47,965 nt of DNA from Thiopseudomonas sp. (GTDB lineage Bacteria > Pseudomonadota > Gammaproteobacteria > Pseudomonadales > Pseudomonadaceae): the NCBI GenBank assembly GCA_023228985.1, contig JALOAC010000021.1, forward strand, positions 1 through 47,965. The letters run 5' to 3'. The notes beneath the pieces were generated by a model. That model was not told where the DNA came from and did not search any database. It was given only the letters and a program-made list of their open reading frames with translations. This document shows, in pieces, positions 33,601-41,581 of this stretch (positions are counted from its first letter, which is position 1; each line of letters begins with the position of its first letter). A program made the translations under genes and the position numbers.

Positions 33601-34510
33601 TTTGCAAGTCAACATTGACACTCTGCACTTGCCTGCCTTTGCTGAGCAAACGCTGGGCTCTTTTGGCCAGCAGTTAGGGCACGAACCAGCTGCTATACCG
33701 GCAATGCATATTAGTATTGCTAAGCTTTATAGTGATGGGCAGCTGTTGGGACGCTGGGATTTAAGCGCAGAACCTAGAGAGCATGGAGTACGCTTTAAAG
33801 ATCTTAACCTGGGGCTAAAAGGTCTGGATATCACTGGGGAGTTGAACTGGCAGCAGGATAAAAAACAAACCAGCACCCACTTTATCGGGCAGCTAACAGG
33901 TGCAAATGTTGCACAAGTGATGCAAGCCTGGGACTACTCACCTTCAATGACCAGTGAGAGTTTTAAGGTTGAGCTGGATATTCAGTGGCCGGCCAGTCCG
34001 TTAGAGGCATCTTTAACCAATTTGGCAGGAAATATGTATTTGAGCTTTCGTAAGGGTCAACTCAATACTCAGGATACCGGTAGTAAAGCGTTGCGCGTAT
34101 TTGGTTTGTTAAATTTTGACACAGTGGGCCGTCGGCTTAAGTTGGATTTTTCTGATTTGCTGGGTAAAGGTTTAGCCTATGATAGTTTTAAAGGTAGCTT
34201 GGCTATTCAAGATGGCATTTATAAAACAACAGAGCCTTTTGTATTGAAGGGTGTTTCTAGCGAGCTTGATTTTGAAGGGCAGCTAGATATGAACAAGGGA
34301 CAAGTGGATGCTAGCCTGTTAGTGGCCATGCCGATCACCAGTAACTTGCCTTTGGCGGCAGTATTAGTGGGTGCGCCTGCAGTTGGTGGGGCTTTATTTA
34401 TTATGGAGCGTTTAGTTGGCGATCGGCTTGATCGCATGGCAGCAGTGCGTTACCAAGTAACAGGTGACTGGCAAAACCCTAATATCTCAGTGGTTGATAA
34501 AAAACTATGA
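30692..34510 (+). CDS. yhdP: YhdP family AsmA-like phospholipid transport protein
   Basis: A 1272-residue protein with one N-terminal membrane helix (about 14-34) and a very long periplasmic part. The start FGRFLSPLLTEHKADVEQFLSQQLQQPVRLGSIEGGWLGFSPVV and the C-terminal AsmA-like region (GNMYLSFRKGQLN ... RLKLDFSDLLGKGLAYDSFKGSLAIQDG ... SSELDFEGQLDM) identify the YhdP/TIGR02099 group. Such proteins form bridge-like beta grooves that carry phospholipids between inner and outer membranes. GTG start at 30692 with GAGGG upstream, 9 bp after rng, as in other gammaproteobacteria. It overlaps tadA by 4 nt. Gln is very frequent, which may reflect base composition. Confidence 0.93.
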   Translation: MNVLQKTLKLNFKLSYWLIVILLLLTAVYVSFGRFLSPLLTEHKADVEQFLSQQLQQPVRLGSIEGGWLGFSPVVRASDVSIGLGVQSLDVQQLYFQPDIVKSLLTRQWQLAAINIEGLQLKLEQDEQGNWLLLGIALAQQEQSESDIAIDKIFQQFQRISRFSIIDAQLQVQPYESAPFFLADASITLQSQAGQQRLQARLTLPDKQALELSVQSVGLVSDWRIANADVYLKTPASDWMQWVPNSWLPAAVSSFKLAGQFWLQIEQGVLTQVAIELQQAQFAANYPEQEVFLKLGAVAGYLSGDAQQRTLWFEQLPVGFTQDGPLFDWPLQISQQLVPDSPLGIIEVRAQQLDVQPIVDFLLTQLDSPVAQDVLGTLAFKGQLQNTYVRWQAEAAWAQRLKFDTNLAQIEFSPWQSVPGATGVSGRIYGDLQQGELHLDSDGFSLNLAEFFAQPWPYHRANARLTWAFDEQGFWLKSPYLQVEGDEGDIAGDFVIRLLNDPAAEDYMDLRVGMRDGDARYTERYLPRILQQQQPELQQWLVQAIRQGKVNQGYFQYQGSISRGAPKHAHSITLFFDVEQAELDYQRNWPALTEGRAQVFIHDWGVQVELDKGKVLDSDINQAHAEVIYAPAGSTTMLELDAELHSNVADGLYLVQRTPIAEQAEALKDWRGSGSVPARFTLKLPFAKQSAQAQVSMQLQNASLQMPSLDVRLEQLNGEVQFDSEQGVTAKQLNGRFLQQPFSASIAAKQMGSSRITQVQAQGNMPVQPLQNWLGQQQELPWQGAFDYQVFITLDDQDSQLVVESDLQGLSLTLPEPLTKKAEQKIPTTWHMTLAGRERHYWLRHGQRFNFFAAQDSESKQLRAELNMGNQAARLPVAAGLVVRGQLQELAILEWLALAQRYTDKASDTQQNLDLLRKIQINAQTVTGLAIPIEQAKIKYTAGETAQAWQAEITSQQLTGKLQQISPQQPLQVNIDTLHLPAFAEQTLGSFGQQLGHEPAAIPAMHISIAKLYSDGQLLGRWDLSAEPREHGVRFKDLNLGLKGLDITGELNWQQDKKQTSTHFIGQLTGANVAQVMQAWDYSPSMTSESFKVELDIQWPASPLEASLTNLAGNMYLSFRKGQLNTQDTGSKALRVFGLLNFDTVGRRLKLDFSDLLGKGLAYDSFKGSLAIQDGIYKTTEPFVLKGVSSELDFEGQLDMNKGQVDASLLVAMPITSNLPLAAVLVGAPAVGGALFIMERLVGDRLDRMAAVRYQVTGDWQNPNISVVDKKL

Positions 34511-34989
34511 TGCAGCCAGAGCTTATTACCCAGCGTAGCCAAGATGAGTTTTTTATGCGCCAAGCATTGCAGCTTGCCGAGCAAGGTGCGGCCATGGGTG
34601 AGGTTCCGGTAGGTGCGGTATTGGTTTGTCAGGGGGAGATTATTGGTCGTGGTTTTAACCAGCCAATTGTTGCGCACGACCCGAGCGCGCATGCAGAAAT
34701 GCAAGCTATTCGTCAGGCAGCAGCCAATATAAAAAACTATCGTCTATCCGGTACAACGCTTTATGTTACTTTGGAACCATGCAGCATGTGTGCAGGCTTA
34801 TTGGTGCATGCACGGATAGCCCGCTTGGTTTATGCGGCAGCTGAGCCGCGCGCCGGAGCGGTAGTGAGTCAGATGCGGTTTTTAGAGCATAGCTATTTAA
34901 ACCATCAAGTGCAGGTGCAAAGTGGGCTGTTGGCTGAAGAGTCGGCTCGTTTGCTAAGAGAGTTTTTTAGGGCTCGACGTAAAAAATAA
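34507..34989 (+). CDS. tadA: tRNA-specific adenosine deaminase
   Basis: A 160-residue zinc deaminase converting A34 to inosine in tRNA-Arg(ACG). Zinc and catalytic motifs: HAEMQAIRQA (His and Glu) and PCSMCAGLLVHARI (two Cys). GEVPVGAVLV and RAGAVVSQM are further family marks. The start overlaps the yhdP stop (ATGA), so it is translated with it. Both first Met codons (34507, 34510) are possible starts. Confidence 0.95.
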   Translation: MMQPELITQRSQDEFFMRQALQLAEQGAAMGEVPVGAVLVCQGEIIGRGFNQPIVAHDPSAHAEMQAIRQAAANIKNYRLSGTTLYVTLEPCSMCAGLLVHARIARLVYAAAEPRAGAVVSQMRFLEHSYLNHQVQVQSGLLAEESARLLREFFRARRKK

Positions 34990-35047
34990 CACTAACAGAA
35001 ATTTAATTGATTCGTGGCAATGATTTAGCCAGAACTGTGCGCAAAGT

Positions 35048-35077
35048 TTGGCAGCTGGTGGGATTGTGGGCTATAAC
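35048..35077 (+). promoter_or_regulatory. Sigma70-type promoter candidate for pilBCD
   Basis: TTGGCA (35048-35053), 18-bp spacer, TATAAC (35072-35077), 39 bp before the pilB ATG. The spacer is 17 bp if CTATAA is taken as the -10. The 34990-35116 gap shows no tRNA and no pilA. Confidence 0.6.
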
Positions 35078-35116
35078 TACGCGAATATTTGCCTTTAGGA
35101 TTTTGAGTGCAATTGC

Positions 35117-36811
35117 ATGAGTACAACCGTTAATTTAGTCGGCTTCGCACGCTCGATTGTGCAAGCTGAAATGCTGGATGAGAAAAAAACGCAGGATGCA
35201 GTAGCGCAGGCGCGGCAGAATAAAACGCCATTGGTTACTTGGCTGGTGCAAAACAAACTTGCAGAAGCACGTGCGTTAATGGAGCTAGCCGCTGATCAGT
35301 TTGGTGTAGCCTATTTAGATCTAAATGCAATGAATCCAGAGGTATTTCCTAAGGAATTGGTTGCAGAACGTCTGGTACGACAGCACCGAGTATTACCTCT
35401 GTTTAAAAGAGGCAATAAGCTATTTGTAGCTGTATCTGATCCGGGTAACCAGCAAGCAGTAACAGATGTGCAGTTTAGTACTGGCATGACAGTGGAAGCT
35501 TTGTTGGTTGAAGATGACAAGCTAGGTCAAACGATTGACCGCTTGTATGACTCGCCCAGTGCAAGCTTAGCTGGATTGGATGATGTTGAGCTTGACGGGC
35601 TAGAAGTGTCCAGTGGTGACGAGGAAAGCAGTAGCGTTGTCGATGCGGCAGATGAAGCGCCTGTTGTGCGTTTTGTTAATAAAATGCTGCTTGATGCGAT
35701 TAAGGGCGGTTCATCAGACTTGCACTTTGAGCCCTACGAAAAAGTGTATCGCGTGCGTTTTCGCACGGACGGGGTTTTACATGAGGTAACGCGCCCACCT
35801 ATTCAATTGCGCGATCGAATTTCAGCACGTTTAAAAGTGATGGCAGGATTGGATATTTCTGAGCGTCGCAGGCCGCAAGATGGCCGCATAAAGCTGAAAG
35901 TATCTGCCAATAAATCCATTGATTTCCGTGTTAACACCCTGCCTACGCTTTGGGGGGAGAAAATTGTTATGCGGATTTTGGATGCCAGTAGCGCAAAAAT
36001 GGGTATTGATGCCTTAGGCTATGATGAAGACCAGAAACAGCTTTTCCTTGATGCGCTATCGCAGCCGCAAGGGATGATTTTGGTCACAGGACCAACGGGC
36101 TCGGGTAAAACTGTTTCGCTGTATACAGGTTTGAATATTCTTAATACCGAAACAGTTAACATTTCTACCGCAGAAGACCCAGTTGAAATTAACCTTGAGG
36201 GCATTAACCAAGTTAACGTGAACCCAAAGCAGGGTATGGACTTTACTCAGGCGTTACGTGCTTTCCTACGTCAAGATCCAGATATCATCATGGTGGGTGA
36301 GATTCGAGACTTGGAAACAGCAGAAATTGCGATTAAAGCTGCACAGACTGGACACATGGTCATGTCTACGCTGCACACCAACAGCGCCGCAGAAACCTTG
36401 ACGCGTATGCGTAACATGGGTGTGGCAGCCTTTAACTTAGCTACCTCGGTAAACCTGATTATTGCCCAGCGTTTAGCGCGGCGCTTGTGTAAGTGCAAAA
36501 AAGAAATTGCCGTACCCAATGACGTATTGCTTAAAGAGGGTTTTACCCCAGAACAAGTGGGTACTTTTAAAGTGTACGGTCCAGCAGGTTGTGAAAACTG
36601 TAACAACGGTTATAAGGGCAGAGTTGGAATCTATGAAGTAGTTAAAGTCTCGCAAAAGCTACAAAGTATTATCATGGAAGAAGGTAACGCCATCGAGATT
36701 GATGCGCAAATGCGTAAAGATGGTTTTAATGATTTGCGGGCTTCTGGGCTAAGTAAAGTAATTCAAGGTGTAACCAGCTTAGAAGAAGTAAACCGTGTGA
36801 CTAAGGACTAA
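35117..36811 (+). CDS. pilB: Type IV pilus extension ATPase PilB
   Basis: A 564-residue cytoplasmic secretion ATPase that powers pilus assembly. N-terminal MshEN-type domains (about 1-160) are followed by the GspE core. Walker A is GPTGSGKT at 325-332. The Asp box is AEDPVEINLEGINQVNVN, Walker B DPDIIMVGEIRD, and His box QTGHMVMSTLHTN. The zinc tetracysteine is split as LCKCKKE and CENCNNGYKGRVG. Normal length, intact. It is the first gene of pilBCD, with pilC 3 bp after the stop. Unlike Pseudomonas aeruginosa, no pilA lies upstream in this window. Confidence 0.96.
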   Translation: MSTTVNLVGFARSIVQAEMLDEKKTQDAVAQARQNKTPLVTWLVQNKLAEARALMELAADQFGVAYLDLNAMNPEVFPKELVAERLVRQHRVLPLFKRGNKLFVAVSDPGNQQAVTDVQFSTGMTVEALLVEDDKLGQTIDRLYDSPSASLAGLDDVELDGLEVSSGDEESSSVVDAADEAPVVRFVNKMLLDAIKGGSSDLHFEPYEKVYRVRFRTDGVLHEVTRPPIQLRDRISARLKVMAGLDISERRRPQDGRIKLKVSANKSIDFRVNTLPTLWGEKIVMRILDASSAKMGIDALGYDEDQKQLFLDALSQPQGMILVTGPTGSGKTVSLYTGLNILNTETVNISTAEDPVEINLEGINQVNVNPKQGMDFTQALRAFLRQDPDIIMVGEIRDLETAEIAIKAAQTGHMVMSTLHTNSAAETLTRMRNMGVAAFNLATSVNLIIAQRLARRLCKCKKEIAVPNDVLLKEGFTPEQVGTFKVYGPAGCENCNNGYKGRVGIYEVVKVSQKLQSIIMEEGNAIEIDAQMRKDGFNDLRASGLSKVIQGVTSLEEVNRVTKD

Positions 36812-36814
36812 ATC

Positions 36815-38029
36815 ATGGCAAAAGCACCCAAGACAACTATTTTTGTGTGGGAGGGCACCACACGACAGGGAACAAAGATTTCTGGGCAGATGGCCGAGCA
36901 AGATGCTTCGCTGGTAAAAGCACAGCTGCGCAAACAAGGTATCAATCCCATTAAGGTACGCAAGCAAGGTATCCAGCTGTTTAGCGGCGGTAAGCGTATT
37001 AAGCCGATGGATATAGCCATCTTCACTCGGCAGTTAGCGACGATGATGAAGTCCGGTGTGCCGCTGTTACAATCCTTCGATATTATTATTGAAGGACTTG
37101 ATAACGCAAATATGACCAAGTTAGTGCAGTCTATTAAAGCTGATGTGAGCTCGGGTAATAGTCTGGCATCTGCGTTACGTAAGCATCCACAGTATTTTGA
37201 TGATCTGTATTGCAACCTAGTGGATTCAGGAGAGCAATCGGGTGCTTTGGAAACGCTGCTTGATCGTGTTGCTACCTATAAAGAAAAAACCGAAGCGTTG
37301 AAAGCTAAGATCAAAAAAGCGATGAACTATCCGATTGCGGTGGTTTTGGTGGCTGTGATAGTTTCAGCCATTTTGTTGATCAAAGTAGTGCCCCAATTCC
37401 AAGAGGTTTTTGATGGATTTGGTGCTGAGTTACCTGCCTTTACGCTGATGGTGATAGGAATATCTGAGGCGCTACAAGAGCATGGCCTTATAGTGTTGGC
37501 GGTGATAATAGGTGCAGCTTTTTTGTTCCGGCATGCCTTGGTGAAATCAGAAAAACTGCGTAACTCCGTGGATCGCGCCTTACTTAAAACCCCGGTGGTG
37601 GGCGATATCATTTATAAGGCTGCCGTGGCGCGTTTTGGTCGTACCTTAGCCACCACGTTCTCAGCCGGTGTACCTTTGGTTGATGCGCTGGACTCAGTTG
37701 CTGGGGCCACAGGTAACGTGGTATTTAAGAACGCCGTGATGCTGGTTAAGTCAGAGGTGACCGGTGGTACTCAACTTAATATAGCCATGCGTTCTACTGA
37801 GGTTTTCCCGTCTATGGCTTTGCAAATGACTGCTATTGGTGAGGAATCTGGTGCTCTGGATGAGATGCTAGATAAAGTGGCTATTCACTATGAGGCCGAG
37901 GTAGATAACGCTGTGGATGGTCTGACCGCCTTGATGGAACCTATGATTATGGCTGTGCTGGGTGTCTTGGTGGGTGGTTTGATTATTGCTATGTACCTGC
38001 CAATCTTCCAACTGGGTGCTGTGGTTTAA
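36815..38029 (+). CDS. pilC: Type IV pilus inner-membrane platform protein PilC
   Basis: A 404-residue member of the GspF family, which anchors the ATPases and helps insert pilin subunits. It has two repeated cytoplasmic GspF domains, PMDIAIFTRQLATMMKSGVPLLQSFDIIIEG (about 66-96) and FGRTLATTFSAGVPLVDALDSVAGATGN (about 272-299). There are three membrane helices (about 170-190, 215-235, 375-398). The GEESGALDEMLDKVA motif is typical. It is separated from pilB by 3 bp and shares one base with pilD. Confidence 0.96.
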   Translation: MAKAPKTTIFVWEGTTRQGTKISGQMAEQDASLVKAQLRKQGINPIKVRKQGIQLFSGGKRIKPMDIAIFTRQLATMMKSGVPLLQSFDIIIEGLDNANMTKLVQSIKADVSSGNSLASALRKHPQYFDDLYCNLVDSGEQSGALETLLDRVATYKEKTEALKAKIKKAMNYPIAVVLVAVIVSAILLIKVVPQFQEVFDGFGAELPAFTLMVIGISEALQEHGLIVLAVIIGAAFLFRHALVKSEKLRNSVDRALLKTPVVGDIIYKAAVARFGRTLATTFSAGVPLVDALDSVAGATGNVVFKNAVMLVKSEVTGGTQLNIAMRSTEVFPSMALQMTAIGEESGALDEMLDKVAIHYEAEVDNAVDGLTALMEPMIMAVLGVLVGGLIIAMYLPIFQLGAVV

Positions 38030-38901
38030 TGGAGCTGGTTAACTTTTTTCAGGCTAGCCCAGTTGCATGGATGGCCGTTTGTTTGGTGCTCGGCCTGCTG
38101 GTAGGTAGTTTTCTTAATGTGCTGGTGTATCGTTTGCCGATTATGCTGGAGCGTAGTTGGCAAGCACAGGCACGTGAAGTATTAGAGCTGCCAGAACAAA
38201 AAGCAGCCGCTGTGTTCAATCTTGCACAGCCCAGCTCATGCTGCCCCAAGTGTTCAAGCCCTATCCGAGCTTGGCAAAATATTCCGATAATTAGCTGGTT
38301 AGCCTTGGGTGGCCGTTGCCACGCATGTAAACAGCCGATTAGCAAACGTTATCCGTTAGTAGAGTTAACCAGCGGCCTGTTAGCTATGGTTATTGCTTGG
38401 CAGTTTGGTTTTAGTTGGTTGACTGCTGCCATGCTATTACTGACGTGGGGGTTGCTGGCGCTGAGTTTAATTGATGCTGATCATCAGCTTTTACCTGATG
38501 TGTTAGTGCTGCCGTTGCTGTGGCTAGGCTTGCTGATCAATAGCTCAGATATGGGATTTGTTGCGTTAACTGATGCGCTCTATGGAGCAGTATTTGGTTA
38601 CTTGAGCCTATGGACGGTGTTTTGGTTGTTTAAGCTGGTTACCGGCAAAGAAGGTATGGGTTACGGCGACTTTAAATTGCTGGCTATGCTGGGCGCTTGG
38701 GCGGGCTGGCAGATTTTACCCTTAACTATTTTGCTGTCGTCATTAGTCGGAGCGATTTTAGGCATCATTATTTTACGCTTACAGCGTCAGGGAATGGCAC
38801 AGCCTTTACCGTTTGGACCTTATCTTGCCATAGCAGGCTGGATAGCCATCATCTGGGGTGAGCAAATTACCCAGTCGTATCTGCAGTTTGCAGGGTTTTA
38901 G
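38029..38901 (+). CDS. pilD: Prepilin peptidase / N-methyltransferase PilD
   Basis: A 290-residue polytopic aspartyl protease that cleaves and N-methylates type IV prepilins and type II pseudopilins. It has a cytoplasmic zinc loop with CCPKC and CHAC, catalytic Asp in LSLIDADHQLLPD and in GMGYGDFKLLAM, and the start LGLLVGSFLNVLVYRLP typical of bifunctional enzymes. The ATG overlaps the pilC stop by one base. The usual downstream coaE and yacG are not here; the gene is convergent with mnmC with 29 bp between. Confidence 0.96.
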   Translation: MELVNFFQASPVAWMAVCLVLGLLVGSFLNVLVYRLPIMLERSWQAQAREVLELPEQKAAAVFNLAQPSSCCPKCSSPIRAWQNIPIISWLALGGRCHACKQPISKRYPLVELTSGLLAMVIAWQFGFSWLTAAMLLLTWGLLALSLIDADHQLLPDVLVLPLLWLGLLINSSDMGFVALTDALYGAVFGYLSLWTVFWLFKLVTGKEGMGYGDFKLLAMLGAWAGWQILPLTILLSSLVGAILGIIILRLQRQGMAQPLPFGPYLAIAGWIAIIWGEQITQSYLQFAGF

Positions 38902-38930
38902 CCTGTTTTAGCAGCTGCATTCTTGCCTTT

Positions 38931-40934
38931 TTATACAGCCCCTTCGACTTGCTCATAATAGGGCTTTTTACGCATCAAGACTTTTATGGCGAAACGGTTT
39001 GGATGGCATGCCTCTAACAGCGTTCGGGGTAATACCTGCGTTTCATTATTGATCCAAGCTGCTAGCATCTCGCCGGCAAGGGGTGCGGTAATCATGCCTC
39101 TTGAGCCGTGTGCGGTATTCACATACAGGCCGGGGTACCAGGGGCAGGGAGCATGTAGCTTGGCACGCGCATCTTTGCCTAGCGCACTGTAGCGCAGCTT
39201 GAGTTCTTGGATGTCAGCGACAGGGCCGACAATAGGCATATGATCAGGGCCTGTACAGCGTAAAGCTGCATGACCCTCTAGCTGTTCTGGATTGAGGTTA
39301 TGTGCATTAAGTTTTTGGTGCAGGCTGGCACTGATATCATGTAGCAGATGTAAATTACCCTGCTGCTCCAAGCTACTAAGCTGGGTATCTGTGCGCTGAA
39401 AATCAAAACTTGCACCTAGGCAATGCTGGTTTTCGTGTTGTGGGGCGATATAGCCCTCGGCACTAAGAACAGTCTTCAGCGCACGACTCGCTTGCGTTGC
39501 TGGCACCGAGGTGACTTGACCATGGATAGGTTTTATTGGCAGTGACGCTGTTTGGCTAAAGTCTTTAGCCGCGTTGGCATTGGCGATAATGACGATGGGC
39601 GCTTGCGCAATGCAGCCGTGTTCACCCTGTATGTGCCATTGCTGGTGCTGATAGTTGAGGTGCGTAACCTGTTGCTTGGTCAGCAGTTTAATATTTTCAT
39701 GTTCTATTAATAAGCGACATAACTCAGCAGGCTGTATCCAACCAGACTCTGGGTAGAATAATGCGCCCATTGCAAGCGGTACACCAGCTAGCTCGCTGGC
39801 TTGTGGCGCTGTGAGCGGCCTTAGGAATTCAGGATTAAAGGCGGCTGCTAGCTGTGGTTGGCGTTGTTGTTCTTTGGCGTTATAGGCGAGTTGTAGCAGG
39901 CCACAGCAATCGAAGTGCGGATTCTCAGACCAGTGAGTGAGTAGACGTCTGCTGAAGCCAAAACCAGCCAAAATAAGCTGGGTCAAATTTGTTTGGTGTG
40001 CGGATAGCTTTAAATACAGCACGCCCTGCGGATTGCCAGAGGCTTCTTGGGCAATATGTGGATTGCGTTCAATTAGGGTTACACGCCAGCCGCGGATGGC
40101 AAGACTGTAAGCGCTAGCGCAACCGCTAATGCCGGCGCCAATAATCACGGCATGTTTTTCCGGGTTGCTGGGTTGCGTGGGGCGGGCAAACCATGGGGCT
40201 GCCCAACTGGCTGTGTGTGAACCGCTAAACACTCCGCTGAGCATTTCTCTTTTATGCCCAAAACCTGGATGGCGCTGCATGCTAAAGCCTGCAGCCTGTA
40301 AGCCGCGACGTACAAACCCAGCGCTGGTGAAGGTGGCAAGAGTGGTTTGCGGTTTCGCTAGTCGAGCAAGTTGACTAAATAATGCATCGCTCCACATGTC
40401 AGGGTTTTTACTCGGCGCGAAGCCATCTAAAAACCAAGCGTCAACCTGAGCATCCAGCTGACTTAGTTGTTCGCTGGCTTCGCCTATGAGCAGCGTTAAA
40501 CAAACACGGCCTTGTTGGAAAATAAAATGCTGGTAACCGGGCTGGATAATTAAGTATTGCTGTAACAGCTGTGCGCTGAGCGGTTCAAGCTCAGGCCAGA
40601 GCGTCAGTGCGAGTTGTAAGTCGGCGGCGTGTAACGGGTGTTTTTCGACACTAATAAAATGCAGCCGTGCATGCTCTGGTGCTTGTTGTAAAAAATGTTG
40701 CCAGCAGGCGAGAAAATTTAACCCCGTACCAAAACCAGTTTCGGCCACGACAAAGGGTGTGCTGTTGTCTAGCTGCTGAAATCGTTCGGTGAGCTGGTTG
40801 TGTTGGATAAATACATAACGGCTTTCATCTAAACCAGACTGCTTGGAAAAATAAACGTCAGCAAACTCAGCCGATAAGGGCTGACCTTGCTCGTTCCAGT
40901 CAATGTGTGCGTGTTGTAGCTGTGTGGTTGTCAT
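38931..40934 (-). CDS. mnmC: tRNA 5-methylaminomethyl-2-thiouridine biosynthesis bifunctional protein MnmC
   Basis: A 667-residue fusion that finishes mnm5s2U34 in tRNAs. The N-terminal DUF752 methyltransferase (about 1-240) shows ETGFGTGLNFLACWQHF and WFLDGFAPSKNPDMW. The C-terminal FAD oxidoreductase (about 260-660) shows VIIGAGISGCASAYSLAIRGW and ends with NTAHGSRGMITAPLAGEMLA. The second domain removes the carboxymethyl group and the first methylates the resulting amine. Length and fusion are the normal gammaproteobacterial form. It is the last gene of the minus-strand mutS-methyltransferase-mnmC group, 29 bp after the methyltransferase. Confidence 0.95.
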   Translation of the reverse strand: MTTTQLQHAHIDWNEQGQPLSAEFADVYFSKQSGLDESRYVFIQHNQLTERFQQLDNSTPFVVAETGFGTGLNFLACWQHFLQQAPEHARLHFISVEKHPLHAADLQLALTLWPELEPLSAQLLQQYLIIQPGYQHFIFQQGRVCLTLLIGEASEQLSQLDAQVDAWFLDGFAPSKNPDMWSDALFSQLARLAKPQTTLATFTSAGFVRRGLQAAGFSMQRHPGFGHKREMLSGVFSGSHTASWAAPWFARPTQPSNPEKHAVIIGAGISGCASAYSLAIRGWRVTLIERNPHIAQEASGNPQGVLYLKLSAHQTNLTQLILAGFGFSRRLLTHWSENPHFDCCGLLQLAYNAKEQQRQPQLAAAFNPEFLRPLTAPQASELAGVPLAMGALFYPESGWIQPAELCRLLIEHENIKLLTKQQVTHLNYQHQQWHIQGEHGCIAQAPIVIIANANAAKDFSQTASLPIKPIHGQVTSVPATQASRALKTVLSAEGYIAPQHENQHCLGASFDFQRTDTQLSSLEQQGNLHLLHDISASLHQKLNAHNLNPEQLEGHAALRCTGPDHMPIVGPVADIQELKLRYSALGKDARAKLHAPCPWYPGLYVNTAHGSRGMITAPLAGEMLAAWINNETQVLPRTLLEACHPNRFAIKVLMRKKPYYEQVEGAV

Positions 40935-40963
40935 ACGAAATTTGCCGAGTGGTAGTCCGTCCG

Positions 40964-41569
40964 TTAGCGCGCTGTGCCCAGCAATAAAAATAACGGATAG
41001 CTTTGCCCCGTTCTTTTTTCAATAGAGAAAATATGTTGCAGTTTGAGCTGGTGAAATCCTACTTGTTCAGCTTGCTGCATGAGTACATCTGGCTCAAAAC
41101 CCAAGTGTTTCACGCCCTTGGCGTTATTGTCGCCGTGAAAGCTGCCATCTTCAGCATAGAGATCGATGAGCGCCAGTTGACCGCCCGAGACGAGCGCTTG
41201 GCGCATGCAATTTAATAAACGTTGGGTGTCTGCGACGTGGTGCAGCGCCATGCTGCTGATAATGCCGTCATAGTGCTGGTCTAACCCAGTAAAAATATCC
41301 TGATTTAAGATAGTGATATTGGCAACCTGTTTTGCTGCTAAGCGTTCGAGCATAGCCGCAGAGGTATCCAGCGCGGTGACTTGGGCCACTTGTTGAGCTA
41401 AAGGTACGCTGAGCACTCCAGTGCCAGCACCAAAGTCGAGCCAGTGTTGTTTAGGGTCTAGAGCGAGCAGCGGCCAGATTTTTTCTGCCATTGCACTGAG
41501 TTGCTGTGAAGTGGGTGAGCGATCAAAACGCTCTGCAGCTTGGGTAAAATGCTCTGAAGTATTGCTCAT
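40964..41569 (-). CDS. Class I SAM-dependent methyltransferase, substrate unknown
   Basis: A 201-residue small-molecule type methyltransferase. Motif I is LDFGAGTGVLSVPLAQ (about residues 42-57), with the acidic end of strand 2 in VTALDTSAAML, and the later DGIISSMALHHV and GGQLALIDLYAEDGSFH. The HH and LIDLY segments recall UbiE/Methyltransf_11-type enzymes, but I cannot name the substrate. It starts 12 bp after the mutS stop and ends 29 bp before mnmC. Confidence 0.85.
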   Translation of the reverse strand: MSNTSEHFTQAAERFDRSPTSQQLSAMAEKIWPLLALDPKQHWLDFGAGTGVLSVPLAQQVAQVTALDTSAAMLERLAAKQVANITILNQDIFTGLDQHYDGIISSMALHHVADTQRLLNCMRQALVSGGQLALIDLYAEDGSFHGDNNAKGVKHLGFEPDVLMQQAEQVGFHQLKLQHIFSIEKRTGQSYPLFLLLGTAR

Positions 41570-41581
41570 AAATTTTGCCTA

